Positions 43,736-53,039 of a DNA stretch of 64,000 bases are shown here, one piece after another. Source of the DNA: Caulobacter segnis (GTDB taxonomy: Bacteria; Pseudomonadota; Alphaproteobacteria; Caulobacterales; Caulobacteraceae); the NCBI RefSeq assembly GCF_029543125.1, contig NZ_JARQWW010000005.1, forward strand, positions 310,001 to 374,000. The letters run 5' to 3'. The notes under the pieces were generated by a model, which was not told the DNA's origin, made no database searches, and worked only from the letters and a program-made list of their open reading frames with translations. The position numbers and the translations under genes are program-made. Every line of letters begins with the position of its first letter. The stretch's first letter is position 1.

Positions 43736-44632
43736 ATGACCGCCGCCCCGCGCTGGACCGCCTATGCCGCCCTGCTGTTCGGGGCCTGCGCCATCAGCAT
43801 GACGCCGATCTGGGTGCGTCTGGCGGACGCCGGGCCAGCGGCCATCGGCTTCTGGCGGCTCGGCCTGAGCGCGCCGATCCTGGCGGTCCTGATGATCGTC
43901 AACCGCGACGCGGCGTCCCTCACCCGCCCCACCTTGCCGGGCCTGCTGGGCGGGCTGTTCCTGTGCGGAGACCTGGCGCTCTGGCACTATTCACTGGGCT
44001 TCACCTCGGTGACCAACGCCACGGTGCTGGGCAACCTGGCCCCGATCTATGTGACGATCATCGGTTGGCTTCTGTTCAAGGAGCGTCCGAAGGCGCTGTT
44101 CCTGGTCGGCCTGGCGGGCGCGATCGCCGGGGCGGTGATCATGGCCCTGGGCGGAGGAAAGGTCAGCACGCCCGGCCCCAATCCGCTGCTCGGCGACGTT
44201 CTGGCGACCCTGGGGGCGGCCTGGTACGCGGGCTACCTGCTCGCCACCCGGGCGGGACGCGCCAAGAGCACCACCTCAGCCATCATGTTCTGGTCCAGCC
44301 TGGCGGGCGCGGTCGCCCTGCTGCCGGTGTCCCTGGTGCTCGGCGAGCGGCTGCTGCCGGCGACCGGCGGGGGCGCCTGGGCCTTGGTCGGTCTGGCGGC
44401 GACGCATGTGATCGGCCAGGGCGCCATCGCCTGGGCGCTGGGAAAGCTGCCGACGGCGGTCGCGGCGGTCACCGTCCTGATCCAGCCCGCCTTCAGCGGC
44501 GCCATCGCTTGGGCGCTGTTCGGAGAAGTCCTGACCGCGCAACAGATTCTGGGCGGGACCATCGTGCTCGGCGCCGTGGTCCTGGCCCAGTGGGCCAGCG
44601 CCCGCCGCCCTCAGGCGCCCGTCACCCAGTAG
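43736..44632 (+). CDS. EamA-family DMT transporter
   Basis: This 298-residue membrane protein has ten predicted spans in two EamA domains. The first has ACAISMTPIWVRLADAGPAAIGFWRLGLSAP and the second LGDVLATLGAAWYAGYLLATRAG. The closing segment AVAAVTVLIQPAFSGAIAWALFGEVLTAQQILGG is the typical end of the fold. The substrate is unknown, and it is not a close copy of the EamA protein at 10721. It follows gluQ by 31 bp and overlaps the 3' end of the convergent GNAT gene by 22 bp. Confidence 0.85.
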   Translation: MTAAPRWTAYAALLFGACAISMTPIWVRLADAGPAAIGFWRLGLSAPILAVLMIVNRDAASLTRPTLPGLLGGLFLCGDLALWHYSLGFTSVTNATVLGNLAPIYVTIIGWLLFKERPKALFLVGLAGAIAGAVIMALGGGKVSTPGPNPLLGDVLATLGAAWYAGYLLATRAGRAKSTTSAIMFWSSLAGAVALLPVSLVLGERLLPATGGGAWALVGLAATHVIGQGAIAWALGKLPTAVAAVTVLIQPAFSGAIAWALFGEVLTAQQILGGTIVLGAVVLAQWASARRPQAPVTQ

Positions 44633-45366
44633 GCGTAGGTATAGGCGGTGGCGAAACCCGCCGCCTGGTACATGGCGATGGCCGGGGCGTTGTCGGCCTC
44701 CACCTGCAGATAGGCGCGGGTCGCGCCCTCCCAGGCCGCGGCCTGCATCAGCGATGACAGGACCCGGCGCGCCAAACCCTTGCGGCGATGATCCGGCGCG
44801 GTGCGCATGGCGAAGATGCCCGCCCACTCGCCCTCGACCGCCGAAGCGCCGATGGCGGCGGGACCATCCTCGCCCTCGATCCGGGCGAAGAAGGCCGGGG
44901 GGCCGATGCGGCGCAGGGCGTCCAGACGCTCCCGCGCGTCGGACAGGTTGCCGCCGGCGGTGGCGGTGAACACCGCCTCGAAGGCCTGGTCCGGCCGCGC
45001 CTCGATCAACACGCCGGAATCCCCCTCGCCTTTGCACGGCCCGACCATCACGAGGGTGCGGTTGCGAGGCTGGTAGCCGCGCTTCTCCAGTTGCTGCGCC
45101 AGGGTGCGCGGCGCGGTCGCGCCGTCGGTCAGCTTGAAACGCGGCGCCAAGCCACGCGCGGCGTACCACCTCTCCACCGCCTCGATGGCGGCGGGCGCGC
45201 GGCGGTCGGGCCGGCCCAGGGGCCAGCAGGCGTTGATGCGTTGGGAAAAGCCGACGGAGGCGTTCAGCCGCCACCCGCCCATGCGAAGTTGCTCGGCCGC
45301 GGGCCAGGCCCGGTCCGCTATAGGCTCAAGCAGCTTGGGATCGACTTTCAGGGACGCGCTCCGCAT
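44611..45366 (-). CDS. GNAT-family N-acetyltransferase
   Basis: The 251-residue protein ends in a GNAT domain with the acetyl-CoA pyrophosphate loop APDHRRKGLARRVLSSLMQAA and the strand AYLQVEADNAPAIAMYQAAGF. The N-terminal half (PAAEQLRMGGWRLNASVGFSQRINACWPLG) is the extension seen in a group of bacterial GNATs annotated only as acetyltransferases. The acceptor is unknown. The 3' end overlaps the convergent EamA gene. Confidence 0.85.
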   Translation of the reverse strand: MRSASLKVDPKLLEPIADRAWPAAEQLRMGGWRLNASVGFSQRINACWPLGRPDRRAPAAIEAVERWYAARGLAPRFKLTDGATAPRTLAQQLEKRGYQPRNRTLVMVGPCKGEGDSGVLIEARPDQAFEAVFTATAGGNLSDARERLDALRRIGPPAFFARIEGEDGPAAIGASAVEGEWAGIFAMRTAPDHRRKGLARRVLSSLMQAAAWEGATRAYLQVEADNAPAIAMYQAAGFATAYTYAYWVTGA

Positions 45367-45370
45367 AGGA

Positions 45371-45401
45371 AACGGGCGCCGATCAACGACCGACGCCCGT
45401 T
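45371..45401 (-). terminator. Hairpin between csp and GNAT genes
   Basis: AACGGGCG and CGCCCGTT close a stem around an imperfect inner helix just downstream of the cold-shock gene. No long T run follows on the minus strand, so termination strength is uncertain. Confidence 0.45.
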
Positions 45402-45426
45402 GGAATCTTCTCGTCTGGAGAGGACC

Positions 45427-45630
45427 TTAAAGAGGCTTCAGGTCCACGGCGGCGACCTTGCCGCGCTCTTCCTTCTCTTCGTAGCTGACGCGCTGGCCGT
45501 CGTTCAGCGAGCGCAGACCAGCGCGTTCCACCGCGCTGATGTGGACGAAAACGTCCTTGCCGCCGTCTTCAGGCTGGATGAAGCCGTAGCCTTTGGTGGT
45601 GTTGAACCACTTGACCGTACCCGTGGCCAT
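45427..45630 (-). CDS. Cold-shock protein (CspA family)
   Basis: This 67-residue single cold-shock domain has both RNA-binding motifs: [14 protein letters not shown] (RNP1, residues 7-20) and DVFVHISAV (RNP2, residues 26-34). It binds single-stranded RNA or DNA and may act as an RNA chaperone. GGGAGA lies about eight bases before the ATG. Length is usual. The 98-bp gap upstream must hold its promoter. Whether it is cold-inducible cannot be read. Confidence 0.95.
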   Translation of the reverse strand: MATGTVKWFNTTKGYGFIQPEDGGKDVFVHISAVERAGLRSLNDGQRVSYEEKEERGKVAAVDLKPL

Positions 45631-45728
45631 GCGTCGCCGTCTCCCTAAACTCGCGCCTGTCAGAACGGCGCGGGGCGAAGCTGTGCATGTGAAAACCTGA
45701 CGGTCAATCGCAAACCGGCCCGGCGGCG

Positions 45729-46361
45729 TCAGCTCTTCTCGCGGATCAACCGTTCGACGAGCTCCCTCGCCTCAGGGCTGTTCCAGTCGGCCTCCCCCGC
45801 CAGGCGAGCCCGTTCACGGCCCTGCTTGTCGAAGATGAGAGTGGTCGGAAAGCCCTCGGCGCGCGGGGTCAGGCCGAAAGCCAGCTTGTAGCCCGGATCG
45901 CGATAGAGCTTCAGGGGCGGCACGGCGGCGATGTCGGCCTTGGCCAGGTTCAGGTCGTCGTCACGGTCGACACTGACGGCCAGCACCTGCACCGGCTGGG
46001 TCGCATAGGCGGCCTGCAGCTTGGCGAGGGTGGGCATCTCCTTCTTGCAGGGCGCGCACCAGGTAGCCCACAGGTTCACCACCACGACCTGCCCCTTGAA
46101 GTCGGCGATGGTCAGGGCCTTGCCGTCCACATCGGTGAAGCCGGCAACCGGGGCGGCGCGCGGCTCCTTGGGAACTTCCAGCTTGGAAAGGGTGGCGCGC
46201 TTGAGGTCCGAAAGGTCCGTCAGCCCGCCTTGGCCCGCATTGGGTTTGAACGCGGACACGGCAATGACGTATAGAACCGCCGCGACGCCGATCAGGGCGA
46301 CGCCCCGGATGGCCCACTTCAAGTAGTCGGGCTTGGGTTTCTCCGCCTGGACTTCGCTCAT
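45729..46361 (-). CDS. TlpA-family membrane-anchored thiol:disulfide oxidoreductase
   Basis: This 210-residue protein has one N-terminal membrane anchor ([21 protein letters not shown]) and a periplasmic thioredoxin-like domain with the active site W-C-A-P-C-K-K-E at about residue 105, and the cis-Pro in GFPTTLIFD. TlpA/ResA proteins reduce disulfides in cytochrome c maturation or copper centres. Its ATG at 46361 directly abuts the divergent argH ATG (CATATG), so each promoter lies within the other gene unless a start is misplaced. The much longer open frame upstream is antisense to argH. Confidence 0.9.
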   Translation of the reverse strand: MSEVQAEKPKPDYLKWAIRGVALIGVAAVLYVIAVSAFKPNAGQGGLTDLSDLKRATLSKLEVPKEPRAAPVAGFTDVDGKALTIADFKGQVVVVNLWATWCAPCKKEMPTLAKLQAAYATQPVQVLAVSVDRDDDLNLAKADIAAVPPLKLYRDPGYKLAFGLTPRAEGFPTTLIFDKQGRERARLAGEADWNSPEARELVERLIREKS

Positions 46362-47780
46362 ATGACCGACAACGCCTCCAATGCGCCCTCCAATAAGGCC
46401 GAGGGCCAAGCCATGTGGGGCGGTCGATTCTCCGCCAAACCGGCCGAACTGATGCAGGCGATCAACGTCTCCATCGGATTCGACAAGCGCCTCTGGGCGC
46501 AGGATCTGGCGGGCTCGCGCGCCCACGCCGCGATGTTGTCCAGCAAGGGCGTGATTACAAGCGAAGATGCAGCGGAGATCCTCAAGGGCCTCGACGCCAT
46601 CGAGGGCGAGATCGAGGCTGGGACCTTCCCGTTCCGCGACGAGTACGAAGACATCCACATGAACATCGAGGCGCGGCTGCGCGAGCTGATCGGCGCGACC
46701 GCCGGCCGGCTGCACACCGCCCGTTCGCGTAATGACCAGGTGGCCGTGGACTTCCGCCTGTGGGTGCGCGGCGCCTGCGAGCGCACCGCCGCCCAGATCG
46801 AGGCCCTCCAGAAGGCCCTTCTGGCCCAGGCCGAGGCGCACGCCGAAACCCTGATGCCCGGCTTCACCCACCTGCAGCCCGCCCAGCCGGTGACCTTCGG
46901 CCACCACCTGATGGCCTATGTGGAGATGTTCGGACGCGACGCCTCGCGCTTCAAGGACGCCCGGGCGCGGATGAACGAGTGCCCGCTGGGCGCCGCCGCC
47001 CTGGCCGGATCGCCCTTCCCCATCGACCGCCACCAGACGGCGGGCACGCTGGGTTTTGACCGCCCGACGGCCAACTCGCTGGACAGCGTGTCGTCCCGCG
47101 ACTTCGCGCTGGAGGCCCTGTCGGCCGCCTCGATCTGCGCCACGCACCTGTCGCGCCTGGCCGAAGAGATCGTGGTGTGGATGACGCCGCAGTTCGGCTT
47201 CATCAAGCTGACCGACGCCTTCACCACCGGCAGCTCGATCATGCCGCAGAAGAAGAACCCGGACGCCGCCGAGCTGATCCGCGCCAAGGTCGGCCGCATC
47301 CTGGGCTCGCTCACCACCCTGACCGTGGTGATGAAGGGCCTGCCGCTGGCCTATTCCAAGGACATGCAGGAAGACAAGGTCCCGACCTTCGAGGCCTTCG
47401 ACGCCCTGGAGCTGTCGCTGCTGGCCATGGCCGGCATGGTGGCCGACCTGACCCCGAACGCCGAGCGCATGGCCGCCGCCGCCGGGGCCGGTTTCTCCAC
47501 CGCCACGGACCTGGCCGACTGGCTGGTGCGCGAGCTGGGCCTGCCCTTCCGCGACGCTCACCACGTGACGGGCGCGGCGGTGAAGCGCTGCGAGGAGCTG
47601 GGCTGCGATCTGCCGGACCTGCCGCTGGCGGAGCTGCAGACGCTGAACGCCGGGATCAACGACGGCGTCTATTCCGTTCTCACCCCTGCCGCTTCGGTCG
47701 CCAGCCGCGTAAGCTATGGCGGAACCGCCCCCACCCAGGTCCGTGCGCAGATCGCGCGCTGGAAGGAGATTCTCGCATGA
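46362..47780 (+). CDS. argH: Argininosuccinate lyase
   Basis: The 472-residue enzyme splits argininosuccinate to arginine and fumarate, the last step of arginine synthesis. Family blocks are [35 protein letters not shown], and the signature [12 protein letters not shown] with the catalytic Ser on the flexible loop at about residue 290. A second possible start is the ATG at 46413, which has AGGG nine bases upstream and begins exactly at the conserved MWGGRF. Its choice would relieve the zero-gap divergence with tlpA. It overlaps the lipoprotein gene by 4 bp. Confidence 0.97.
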   Translation: MTDNASNAPSNKAEGQAMWGGRFSAKPAELMQAINVSIGFDKRLWAQDLAGSRAHAAMLSSKGVITSEDAAEILKGLDAIEGEIEAGTFPFRDEYEDIHMNIEARLRELIGATAGRLHTARSRNDQVAVDFRLWVRGACERTAAQIEALQKALLAQAEAHAETLMPGFTHLQPAQPVTFGHHLMAYVEMFGRDASRFKDARARMNECPLGAAALAGSPFPIDRHQTAGTLGFDRPTANSLDSVSSRDFALEALSAASICATHLSRLAEEIVVWMTPQFGFIKLTDAFTTGSSIMPQKKNPDAAELIRAKVGRILGSLTTLTVVMKGLPLAYSKDMQEDKVPTFEAFDALELSLLAMAGMVADLTPNAERMAAAAGAGFSTATDLADWLVRELGLPFRDAHHVTGAAVKRCEELGCDLPDLPLAELQTLNAGINDGVYSVLTPAASVASRVSYGGTAPTQVRAQIARWKEILA

Positions 47781-48046
47781 CCCGCAGCCTCATGATCCTC
47801 GCCGTCGCCGCTGGAGCCGTGACGCTGGCCGGTTGCGGCAAGCAAGGGCCGCTGGAACGCCCGGCCCCGATGTGGGGCGCCGCCGCCAAGGCGCGCTACG
47901 ACGCGGGCAAGTCGTCGTCGGAGGCCAACCAGCCGTCCGCGCCGAAAAGCACGCGCGAACAGATGGACCCGGCCACCGCCAACCGTCCGGTCGGCGAAAC
48001 CCAGCTTCCCGGCATCAACGACCCCTTCGGCTCTCGTCCTAAATGA
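47777..48046 (+). CDS. Small lipoprotein between argH and lysA (LptM-like)
   Basis: This 89-residue lipoprotein has the signal [21 protein letters not shown] and lipidated Cys near residue 20, followed by a proline/serine-rich, probably disordered tail. A short C-G-x-x-G-P-L lipoprotein placed before lysA is the hallmark of LptM (YifL), which supports oxidative maturation of the LPS translocon LptDE. It overlaps argH and lysA by ATGA on both sides. The LptM call rests on position and the N-terminal motif. Confidence 0.75.
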   Translation: MTRSLMILAVAAGAVTLAGCGKQGPLERPAPMWGAAAKARYDAGKSSSEANQPSAPKSTREQMDPATANRPVGETQLPGINDPFGSRPK

Positions 48047-49314
48047 ACCACTTCGAACTCCGTGACGGCGAACTCCACTGTGAGGGCGTTCCGCTGTCGC
48101 GCATCGCCGCGTCCGTCGGCACGCCGGTCTATGTCTATTCGGCCGCGACCTTGCGGCGGCACTTCAATGTGTTCCGCGACGCCCTGCGAAGCCATCCGCA
48201 GATCGGCGAGCCGCTGGTCGCCTATGCGGTCAAGGCCAACTCCAACGTCCAGGTCCTGAAGGTCCTGGCGGCGGAGGGCGCGGGCGCCGACACGGTGTCC
48301 GAAGGCGAAGTCCGCCGCGCTCTGGCGGCCGGTGTTCCCGCCGACAAGATCGTCTTCTCCGGCGTCGGCAAGACGCGCCGCGAGATCGCTTTCGCCCTGG
48401 CCACCGGCGTCGCCGAGATCAACGTCGAGTCCGAGCCGGAAGTGAAGCTGATCGCCGAGGTCGCCGCCGAGCTCGGCGTGAAGGCGAAGATCGCCTTCCG
48501 CGTGAACCCGGACGTGTCGGCCGGCGGCCACGCCAAGATCTCCACCGGCAAGGCCGAGAACAAGTTCGGCGTCTCGTTCGCCGAGGCGGCGCGCCTCTAC
48601 GCCAACGCCTCGAACCACGCGCATCTGGAGCCGATCGGGGTCGCCTGCCACATCGGCAGCCAGATCACCGACCTCGCCCCCATGGAGGCCGCCTTCCGCA
48701 AGATGCGCGGCCTGGTCGAAAGCCTGCGGGCCGAGGGCCTGACGGTCGAGCGCCTGGACTTGGGCGGCGGCCTGGGCGTGCCCTATTTCAACCAGCCCGA
48801 ACCGCCGACGCCGGCCGACTTCGCCGCCATGGTGGCGCGCGTGGTCGACGGCCTGGACGTGCAGCTGGCCTTTGAACCCGGCCGCGTCATCGCCGCCAAC
48901 GCCGGCATATTGCTGGCCGAGGTGATCCATGTGCATGAGCGCCCGGAAGGCCGCCGCTTCCTGGTCCTCGACGCGGCCATGAACGACCTGATCCGTCCGG
49001 CGATGTACGACGCCTATCACGACATCCGCCCGGTGAAGCCGCGAGGATCGGAGACGGCGGTCTATGACGTGGTCGGCCCAGTCTGCGAGACCGGCGACAC
49101 CTTCACCCGCGACCGCCCCCTGCCGGTCCTCGCCGGCGGCGACCTGATCGCCTTCATGTCGGCCGGCGCCTACGGCTCGACCATGGCCAGCGAGTACAAC
49201 ACCCGCCCGTTGGTCCCCGAGGTTCTGGTGGACGGCGACAAGTTCGCCGTGATCCGCGCCCGTCCGACCTATGACGAGATGCTGGCCCGCGAGATGTCGG
49301 CGGAGTGGGTTTAA
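48043..49314 (+). CDS. lysA: Diaminopimelate decarboxylase
   Basis: This 423-residue fold-type III PLP enzyme makes lysine from meso-diaminopimelate. PLP Lys is in VAYAVKANSN (about residue 64). HIGSQITD, LDLGGGLGVPY and PGRVIAANAG for phosphate binding, and the active-site Cys in GPVCETGDTF follow. Length is normal. It is the third gene of the overlapping argH-lipoprotein-lysA unit, followed by a palindromic repeat that may end the transcript. Confidence 0.97.
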   Translation: MNHFELRDGELHCEGVPLSRIAASVGTPVYVYSAATLRRHFNVFRDALRSHPQIGEPLVAYAVKANSNVQVLKVLAAEGAGADTVSEGEVRRALAAGVPADKIVFSGVGKTRREIAFALATGVAEINVESEPEVKLIAEVAAELGVKAKIAFRVNPDVSAGGHAKISTGKAENKFGVSFAEAARLYANASNHAHLEPIGVACHIGSQITDLAPMEAAFRKMRGLVESLRAEGLTVERLDLGGGLGVPYFNQPEPPTPADFAAMVARVVDGLDVQLAFEPGRVIAANAGILLAEVIHVHERPEGRRFLVLDAAMNDLIRPAMYDAYHDIRPVKPRGSETAVYDVVGPVCETGDTFTRDRPLPVLAGGDLIAFMSAGAYGSTMASEYNTRPLVPEVLVDGDKFAVIRARPTYDEMLAREMSAEWV

Positions 49315-49320
49315 GGTTTA

Positions 49321-49364
49321 GATCCTCCGGCCCTCTGGGCCACCTCCCCCAGAGGGGGAGGATC
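49321..49364. repeat. 44-bp palindromic element after lysA
   Basis: GATCCTCC at 49321 and GGAGGATC ending at 49364 are inverted. Inside them CCCTCTGGG pairs with CCCAGAGGG. TTTAAT follows on the plus strand. It is probably a dispersed intergenic palindrome that also serves as the terminator for lysA and the convergent hpt gene. Confidence 0.65.
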
Positions 49365-49365
49365 T

Positions 49366-49890
49366 TTAATCCAGCGCCCCGATGTAGGGCAGGCCGCGCA
49401 TGACGCCCTGGTTGTCCATGCCGTAGCCGACCAGGAAGCGGGCGGGCGCTTCCCAGGCCACGAAGTCGGGCTGGATGGCGCGCTCCTTCGGCCAGGGCTT
49501 GCGGGCGAAGACGGCGGAGATCACTTCGCTGGCGCCGGCGTCGCGCACCAGGCGGACGGCCTCGCTCAGCGACAGGCCGGTGTCGAACACGTCGTCCAGC
49601 ACCAGCGCCTTGCGGCCCACCAGGGGCCGCTGAAGGTCGGCGCGCACCTGGCAGCGGCCCGAGGACTCCTGCGCGTCGTGATAGGACGCCAGCCACAGAG
49701 CGTCGAAACGCACATACTTGCCGCGACGGCCCAAGGCGCGGGTCAGGTCGGCGGCGAACCAGATGCCGCCCGTCAGCAGACAGACCGCCACCGTATCCTC
49801 GTCCACGCGCGGCGCGATCTGTTTGGCCAGGGCATCGACGCGGGCGGCGATCTCGGCTTCGGACAGCAACTCGACGGGCGTATCAGTCAT
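49366..49890 (-). CDS. hpt: Hypoxanthine phosphoribosyltransferase family
   Basis: Beginning at ATG 49890, the 174-residue enzyme has the PRPP-binding motif V-L-V-L-D-D-V-F-D-T-G-L-S-L at about residue 97. An N-terminal VAVCLLTGGIWFAADLTRAL loop and the C-terminal purine-site segment PDFVAWEAPARFLVGYGMDNQG follow. It salvages hypoxanthine or guanine to the nucleotide. It overlaps the upstream zinc-ribbon gene by 8 bp on the same strand. Confidence 0.9.
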   Translation of the reverse strand: MTDTPVELLSEAEIAARVDALAKQIAPRVDEDTVAVCLLTGGIWFAADLTRALGRRGKYVRFDALWLASYHDAQESSGRCQVRADLQRPLVGRKALVLDDVFDTGLSLSEAVRLVRDAGASEVISAVFARKPWPKERAIQPDFVAWEAPARFLVGYGMDNQGVMRGLPYIGALD

Positions 49891-50716
49891 GAGAGGCCTT
49901 CTGGACCTGAGCTTCCGGCGCGCCATGCGCCTTGGTCTTGGCGCCACGCAGGGCCGGAGCCTCGGCGTGCCCCTCCTCCGCCGGGGCGACCGGCGCATGA
50001 GCCGCAGCCGCGCCGTCGAGGTCGAAGCGGATTTCCAGATCGCGCGCGGTGGAGGGCGGATCCAGGATGACGATGGCGAAGTGCCGGGTCTGGCCCGCCG
50101 GGATCACCGGATCGGCGGCAGAGACCAGCTTGCCCGCCACGCGCTTGCCCTGCGGATTGAACAGGGCGACCTGCAGCGGCGGGGCGGTGACGGAGGCGTC
50201 GCGGATATTGCGGAGGACGCCGCTGACAGTCAGGGCGGCGCGCCCCTCCTCCATCGACGGCTTGGCTTTCAGGTCCTCGATCACCAGGCCGACATTGTTC
50301 ACCGGCATGCCGAGCATGGCGTATATGCCGGCGGTGCGCGGCACGGCGTGGACGACCGCTTGCCGGAATACGACAGCCAGCACCAGGGCCACGACGATCA
50401 GGCCCACAGTGCCCGCCCAGACCGCGCCGGTCATGGCGGCGTGGCGAACCTTGCGCCGGGGATCGACCTTCAGCGGCGGTGCTTCTTCGGCGGGCGCGCT
50501 GCTGATCTCATTGAGCTCCGCCTCGATGTCGTCATCGGTGGCGGGCTCGACATCGGCGAAGACGGACGGCGTCTCGTCCTCGACCGGGGCCGGCTGATCG
50601 TTATAGGCGGTCCACTTGTTTCCGCACTTGGCGCAGCGGACAGCGCGACCTTCCATCCCGACCTTGTCGTCGGGCACCAAATAGCGGCTGGCGCACTTGG
50701 GGCAGGTCAGTATCAT
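49883..50716 (-). CDS. Zinc-ribbon (MJ0042-type) membrane protein with DUF3426-like domain
   Basis: I chose the ATG at 50716, because the conserved zinc ribbon begins at once (ILTCPKCASRYLVPDDKVG then VRCAKCGNKW, two C-x2-C pairs). The 277-residue protein then has an acidic linker, one membrane span (AVWAGTVGLIVVALVLAVVF) and an extracytoplasmic beta domain of DUF3426 type (LTVSGVLRNIRDASVTAPPLQVALFNPQGKRV). Function is unknown. It diverges from ftsE, with 56 bp between the starts, and overlaps hpt. Confidence 0.85.
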   Translation of the reverse strand: MILTCPKCASRYLVPDDKVGMEGRAVRCAKCGNKWTAYNDQPAPVEDETPSVFADVEPATDDDIEAELNEISSAPAEEAPPLKVDPRRKVRHAAMTGAVWAGTVGLIVVALVLAVVFRQAVVHAVPRTAGIYAMLGMPVNNVGLVIEDLKAKPSMEEGRAALTVSGVLRNIRDASVTAPPLQVALFNPQGKRVAGKLVSAADPVIPAGQTRHFAIVILDPPSTARDLEIRFDLDGAAAAHAPVAPAEEGHAEAPALRGAKTKAHGAPEAQVQKASHD

Positions 50717-50772
50717 GGCCGCAGAATCGGACGCTCCCGCTCGTCCCAACGAGGTCGCCGATTTCGGTCCTT

Positions 50773-51522
50773 ATGTCCAGAAAACCGTTTGTCCAATCTG
50801 AGTATTCCGGTCTCGCCGCGACGCCGGACGTTGTGCGTTTCGAGGGCGTGGCGATGCGCTACGGCCGCGCGCCCGAGACTCTGAAGGACATTGCTTTCGC
50901 CTTGCCCGCGGGCTCCTTCCACTTCCTCACCGGGCCTTCCGGCGCGGGCAAGAGCAGCCTGTTGAAGCTGATCTACCTGGCGCATCGCGCCTCGCGCGGG
51001 CGGGTCGAGCTGTTCGGGCGCGACGTCTCGACCATCCGCGCCGCCGACCAGCCGATGATCCGCCGCCGCATCGGGGTGGTGTTCCAAGAATTCCGGATGC
51101 TCGAGCACCTGTCGGTGTTCGACAACGTGGCCCTGCCCCTGCGCATCGCGGGGCGCAAGCCGGACAGCTATCGCAACGACATCGCCGAGCTGCTGGCCTG
51201 GGTCGGGCTGGAGAAGCGGATGCACGCCCTGCCCGCCACCCTTTCCGGCGGCGAGAAGCAGCGCCTGGGCATCGCCCGCGCCGTGGTGAACCGCCCCGAC
51301 CTGCTGCTGGCCGATGAGCCGACGGGCAATGTCGATCACGAGATGGCCCTGCGCATCCTGCGCCTGTTCGTCGAACTGAACCGGATGGGCACCACGGTGC
51401 TGATCGCCAGCCATGACGACGATCTGGTGGCGCACGCCCGCAAGTCCGTCCTGCGGCTGGAGCGCGGCCGCCTGCTGGCTCCGCCCAGCGCCTCCATCGG
51501 CAACCGCGGAGGCGAGCTGTGA
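50773..51522 (+). CDS. ftsE: Cell division ATP-binding protein FtsE
   Basis: This 249-residue ABC ATPase works with FtsX to control peptidoglycan hydrolases at the divisome. The Walker A motif is GPSGAGKSS (about residue 57), the Q-loop is VFQEFRML, the signature is TLSGGEKQRLGIARA and the Walker B is LLLADEPTGNVD. About 20 extra N-terminal residues precede the domain compared with E. coli FtsE. It overlaps ftsX by 4 bp. Confidence 0.95.
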   Translation: MSRKPFVQSEYSGLAATPDVVRFEGVAMRYGRAPETLKDIAFALPAGSFHFLTGPSGAGKSSLLKLIYLAHRASRGRVELFGRDVSTIRAADQPMIRRRIGVVFQEFRMLEHLSVFDNVALPLRIAGRKPDSYRNDIAELLAWVGLEKRMHALPATLSGGEKQRLGIARAVVNRPDLLLADEPTGNVDHEMALRILRLFVELNRMGTTVLIASHDDDLVAHARKSVLRLERGRLLAPPSASIGNRGGEL

Positions 51523-52415
51523 GCGAAAGCTTCGACGTCCGCCGCTGGCGCCCCGGCCCGCTGCTGCCAAAGCGCGACGAGCGGGACTTCGCCCTGACCT
51601 TCGTGGTCGCGGTGCTGTGCCTTCTGGCCTGCCTGACCGCCCTGACCGCCATCGCCGCCGATCGCGGCGCGCGCGGCTGGTCGCGACAACTGACCGGTTC
51701 GGCCACCATCGTGGTCCGGCCCAAGGGCGCGGAATCGCCCGACGCCGCCGCCGCCCGCGCCGCCGAGACCCTGGCCGGACTGAAGGGCGTGACCGAGGCC
51801 CGGGCCCTGGCCAAGGCCGATGCTGAAGAATTGCTGGAGCCCTGGATCGGCCGTGAGGCGTTGCTTGAGGACCTGCCCGTCCCGCGCCTGGTGACGGTCG
51901 AACTGCATCCCGAAACGCCGGCTAGCGCCCAGTCGCTGGACGCCGCGCTGCAGGCCGCTGGCCTGGACGCCAGCGTGGATGACCATAGCCGCTGGATCGG
52001 CGACATCGAACGCTCCGCCGCCCTGATCCGCTGGGCCGCCATCGGCGTGTTCATCCTGATCGCCGCCGCCGCCGCCGCGACCATCGCCTTCGCCACGCGC
52101 GCAGGATTGGCCGCACGACGTGACGTGATCGAGGTTCTGCATCTTTCCGGAGCCAAGGCCCCGTTCATCGCCCGCCTGTTCCAGGCGCGCTTCGCACGCA
52201 TGTCGGCGGTGGCGGGCTTGTTCGGCGCGGCGGGCGCGGCCATGATCGGCGCCGGACTACGGCTCGCCGGTGGGGGCGCGGGCCTGGCGCCTGTGCTGCC
52301 GCTCGTCTGGAGCGACCTGGCCTGGCTCCTGCCGTGCCCCGTCATCGCAGCCCTCACCGCGGCCCTGGCCGCGCGCGGGGTGGCGATCCGGCTGACCGGC
52401 GAACTGGCAGGGTGA
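51519..52415 (+). CDS. ftsX: Cell division protein FtsX
   Basis: The 298-residue partner of FtsE has a cytosolic N-terminus and a first span (FVVAVLCLLACLTALTAIAA). A periplasmic loop of about 120 residues follows (ATIVVRPKGAESPDAAAARA onward), the part that engages hydrolase regulators. Three C-terminal spans follow, around the FtsX permease motif DVIEVLHLSGAKAPFIARLFQARF. The start overlaps ftsE. Sequence outside the motif is poorly conserved, as usual for alphaproteobacteria. Confidence 0.92.
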   Translation: MSESFDVRRWRPGPLLPKRDERDFALTFVVAVLCLLACLTALTAIAADRGARGWSRQLTGSATIVVRPKGAESPDAAAARAAETLAGLKGVTEARALAKADAEELLEPWIGREALLEDLPVPRLVTVELHPETPASAQSLDAALQAAGLDASVDDHSRWIGDIERSAALIRWAAIGVFILIAAAAAATIAFATRAGLAARRDVIEVLHLSGAKAPFIARLFQARFARMSAVAGLFGAAGAAMIGAGLRLAGGGAGLAPVLPLVWSDLAWLLPCPVIAALTAALAARGVAIRLTGELAG

Positions 52416-52425
52416 TCGACAAGAC

Positions 52426-53028
52426 ATGAAGACTATCGCGGCTCTCCTCATCGCCTTGATGATCTGGGGCGTGGGTCTGCTGACCTTCGTCGCGCGGATC
52501 GACATGTCGACGCCCGCGCAGATTCCGCCGACCTCGGAAGGCATCGTGGTCCTGACCGGCGCGTCCAACGCCCGGCTGGAGGAAGGCATCCGCCTGCTCG
52601 AAGAGGGCAAGGGCGACCGCCTGCTGGTCAGCGGCGTCAATCGCGAGGCCACGCGCGCCGACATCCAGGACGTCACCGGCGCCACCAAGGGCCTGTATGA
52701 CTGCTGCGTGGACCTGGGCTTCACCGCCGCCGACACCATCGGCAACGGGCGGGAAACGGCCGAGTGGGCCCGCAACCTGGGCTACAAGAGCGTGATCGTG
52801 GTCACCGCCGACTACCACATGCCCCGCGCCATGATCGAGCTGCGCTCGGCCATGCCGGAAGCCGAGTTCCATCCCTTTCCGATCAAGACCGACGCCGTGG
52901 ACGCCCGCGGCTGGTGGAAGACCGCCAGCGGCGCAAAGCGTATGACGTTCGAGTACTGCAAGTATCTGGCGATCCTCGGGCGTGAGGCGTTCCTCAAGCT
53001 CGGGCCGGATCAGGAACGTAAGGGCTAG
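52426..53028 (+). CDS. YdcF-family (DUF218) membrane-anchored protein
   Basis: This 200-residue protein starts with a membrane anchor (TIAALLIALMIWGVGLLTFVA) and a DUF218 domain: EGIVVLTGASNARLEEGIRLLEEGKGDRLLVSGVN, then GNGRETAEWARNLGYKSVIVVTADYHMPRA. DUF218 proteins such as ElyC/SanA are linked to envelope assembly, and YdcF can bind S-adenosylmethionine. It follows ftsX by 10 bp and precedes plsC by 11 bp, so this is one envelope operon. Confidence 0.88.
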   Translation: MKTIAALLIALMIWGVGLLTFVARIDMSTPAQIPPTSEGIVVLTGASNARLEEGIRLLEEGKGDRLLVSGVNREATRADIQDVTGATKGLYDCCVDLGFTAADTIGNGRETAEWARNLGYKSVIVVTADYHMPRAMIELRSAMPEAEFHPFPIKTDAVDARGWWKTASGAKRMTFEYCKYLAILGREAFLKLGPDQERKG

Positions 53029-53039
53029 GAGCCAGTCCT

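Noticed and set aside
45729-47564. 611-residue fusion of an unknown domain to TlpA
   Set aside because: The first 400 residues are antisense to argH; TlpA begins at the ATG at 46361 with its membrane anchor.
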